A stretch of 40,456 bases of DNA from assembly GCA_964495465.1 (NCBI GenBank), contig CAZBWE010000011.1, forward strand, positions 1-40,456, written 5' to 3'. How positions within the stretch are numbered: position 1 is the stretch's first letter; every line of letters begins with the position of its first letter. Under the pieces are notes generated by a model. It saw only the letters and a list, made by a program, of their open reading frames with translations, did not search any database and was not told the origin of the DNA. The position numbers were made by a program, and so were the translations under genes. This DNA comes from CAZBWE01 sp964495465. GTDB lineage: Bacteria > Planctomycetota > Phycisphaerae > Sedimentisphaerales > Anaerobacaceae. This document shows positions 39,099 through 40,456 of this stretch, piece after piece.

Positions 39099-40361
39099 AT
39101 GAAGGCAAAGCCGATTTTTTTACTTGTGGTCGTAATTGCACTTATTGTCCCTGTTTGTTTCGCCCAGGAAGATATTTCAGCAGAGCTGACCCCGTCCGCC
39201 ATTGCCTCCCGCATAGCTGAAATCCGGATGGGCGATATCACGGTAAAGACCGCTCCGGGCGCTGATGTCAAGATTCAGCAGGTTCGTCACGAATTCTTGT
39301 TCGGCACTGCGATTACGAATCAGCTCGCCGAAAAAGACGAGAATGCTATGTCGCCGGAGGACAGAAAGATGTTTTTGAAGGTCCTTTCCGAGAACTTTAA
39401 CTACGCAGTTCACGAAAACGCCTTGAAGTGGTATGACTGCGAAAAAGAGCCCAATGTCGTCGATTATTCTACCGCCGACAGAATTTGGGAAATCTGTCAC
39501 GATTATAACATACCGATGCGGGGCCACTGCATATTCTGGGCAAAGGAAAAATACATTATGCCTTGGCTGAAAAAGCTGAATAATGACCAGCTTCGCGCAG
39601 CTGTTAACCGTCGTGCCGTTGACGTCACAAAGCATTTTAAGGGCCGCATTGCAGAGTTTGACCTGAACAATGAAATGCTTAATGGCGACTTTTTCCGCCG
39701 CCGCCTTGGTTACGGAATTATTAATGAAATGGCCGATATGGCCAAAGCCGGAAATCCGGATATCACACTCTATGTAAACGATTACGGCGTTCTTGTTGAG
39801 AATGGTTACAATGCCTCTTCTTACATTGCTCAAATAAAAAACCTCCTCGCAAAAGGTGTCCCTATCGGCGGCATCGGCTGCCAGGGCCATTTTGTCACTT
39901 CCCGCAAAAACGACTCTACCGGCAGGGCCCCTACTACTTCCGAGCATGTCCAGAAGACTCTCGATAAGCTCGCAAAGTTCAATCTGCCTATTAAAATCAC
40001 CGAATGTCTTGTTGTCGCTGATACCGAAGAGGGCATGGCCGAAGAGCTTCGAAGGTTCTTTCCGATTTGCTTCGCCCACCCCAACGTTGAAGCCATTTTA
40101 ATGTGGGGATTTTGGGAACAGGGGCACTGGCAGCCGCACACTGCAATGTGGAAAAAAGACTGGACGCCAACTGCCCAGGCATTGGCTTATCGAGACCTTG
40201 TTTTTAACCAGTGGTGGACTCAAGTTTCCGGAAAAGCCGATGACAAAGGCCTATTCGAAGCACGCGCATTTTATGGCGATTATATAATCACCTCGGACGG
40301 AAAGACGAAAAAAGTCTCTCTCCGAAAGAAACAAAAATCCCTCTCCGTAAATTTCGAATAG
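39099..40361 (+). CDS. Secreted endo-1,4-beta-xylanase, GH10
   Basis: This 420-residue enzyme has a signal peptide (residues 1-22, ending VCFAQ). The GH10 barrel shows HEFLFGTAI, FNYAVHENALKWYDCE, RGHCIFWAKEKYIMPWL, the acid/base Glu E192 in FDLNNEM, VNDYGVL, GIGCQGHF, and the nucleophile E302 in IKITECLVV, then ILMWGFWEQGHWQP. ITEC replaces the common ITELD, and WAKE the common WH, which places it in a less usual subgroup; it may act on another xylan-type or glucan substrate. No dockerin tail is present, unlike the other secreted proteins here. RBS AAGGAG is well placed. A strong hairpin follows the stop codon. Confidence 0.92.
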   Translation: MKAKPIFLLVVVIALIVPVCFAQEDISAELTPSAIASRIAEIRMGDITVKTAPGADVKIQQVRHEFLFGTAITNQLAEKDENAMSPEDRKMFLKVLSENFNYAVHENALKWYDCEKEPNVVDYSTADRIWEICHDYNIPMRGHCIFWAKEKYIMPWLKKLNNDQLRAAVNRRAVDVTKHFKGRIAEFDLNNEMLNGDFFRRRLGYGIINEMADMAKAGNPDITLYVNDYGVLVENGYNASSYIAQIKNLLAKGVPIGGIGCQGHFVTSRKNDSTGRAPTTSEHVQKTLDKLAKFNLPIKITECLVVADTEEGMAEELRRFFPICFAHPNVEAILMWGFWEQGHWQPHTAMWKKDWTPTAQALAYRDLVFNQWWTQVSGKADDKGLFEARAFYGDYIITSDGKTKKVSLRKKQKSLSVNFE

Positions 40362-40375
40362 GGGAATTATGTTAG

Positions 40376-40400
40376 CCCTCGGCACTGCCGAGGGTTGTTT
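40376..40400 (+). terminator. Terminator of the xylanase gene
   Basis: CCCTCGGC and GCCGAGGG pair perfectly around a three-base loop, followed by TTGTTT. It lies 15 bases behind the stop codon of the xylanase gene. Confidence 0.75.
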
Positions 40401-40456
40401 AGGGCAGGGTCATTTCTTTTGTCATTTTCTTGTTAAAATAGATAAGAATTTAGGGG

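Noticed and set aside
39177..40079. A 300-residue minus-strand frame opposite the xylanase
   Set aside because: The plus strand is an unmistakable GH10 enzyme with catalytic residues and signal peptide; the antisense frame is a codon-bias shadow.

Overview
The window looks like a chromosomal segment from a Planctomycetota bacterium, most likely of the class Phycisphaerae (Sedimentisphaerales-like). This is inferred from three secreted proteins ending in dockerin-like EF-hand repeats (DxDxDG...DFAxLAxxWL), a prepilin-type protein with the AFTLIELLVVIAIIG leader and a C-terminal DGH motif, a GLUG-repeat surface protein, a STELLO-like glycosyltransferase, an LL-diaminopimelate aminotransferase, an ECF-sigma/anti-sigma pair, and intergenic spaces full of short 'phrase-like' repeats. 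I see no phage, transposase, integrase or CRISPR array.

Layout. 1-2.9 kb: a thioredoxin-type arsenate reductase, a large unknown protein and a tRNA-Pro(GGG). 3-7 kb: an iron-uptake operon made of a DtxR-FeoA fusion regulator, FeoA, a prolipoprotein diacylglyceryl transferase (Lgt-1) and FeoB; a palindromic operator sits between the -35 and -10 boxes. 7.4-8.8 kb: an HNH-nuclease-like and a HEPN-like gene pair. 9-10 kb: a secreted trypsin-like protease with dockerin. 10-11 kb: a gene-free, repeat-rich stretch. 11-14.4 kb: ileS, preceded by what reads as a complete ribosome-mediated attenuator (isoleucine-rich leader peptide, antiterminator, terminator). 14.5-16.2 kb: a decayed exopolysaccharide locus (intact NusG-like gene, fragments of a nucleotide-sugar dehydrogenase, a GHMP sugar kinase and GalU). 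16.4-18.6 kb: ATP-grasp enzyme plus WecA/MraY-type transferase. 18.6-24.1 kb: five minus-strand genes from mannose-6-phosphate isomerase through two glycosyltransferases to a DUF2723 membrane glycosyltransferase, perhaps one glycosylation pathway. 24.2-27.4 kb: secreted dockerin protein, prepilin-like protein, and a Fur-family operon with a 7-1-7 operator. 27.7-36.7 kb: GLUG adhesin, then housekeeping genes ribF, dapL, folK-dNK fusion, panC, panD, lgt-2 and a rhomboid protease. 36.7-38.8 kb: ECF sigma, anti-sigma-like and GPR-repeat periplasmic protein. 39.1-40.4 kb: a GH10 xylanase and a terminator.

Three points stand out. First, the ileS leader has Ile codons, a stop codon, an antiterminator and a terminator in textbook geometry, in a phylum where I know of no described leader-peptide control of ileS. 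Second, a 50-bp palindromic repeat that is intergenic at 25.8 kb also lies in frame inside manA, adding about 18 residues, and other repeat families supply the C-termini of IleRS and of the FolK-dNK fusion. Third, two metal regulons (DtxR-type and Fur-type) are each headed by a readable operator. All functions are inferred from sequence alone; no database search was run.
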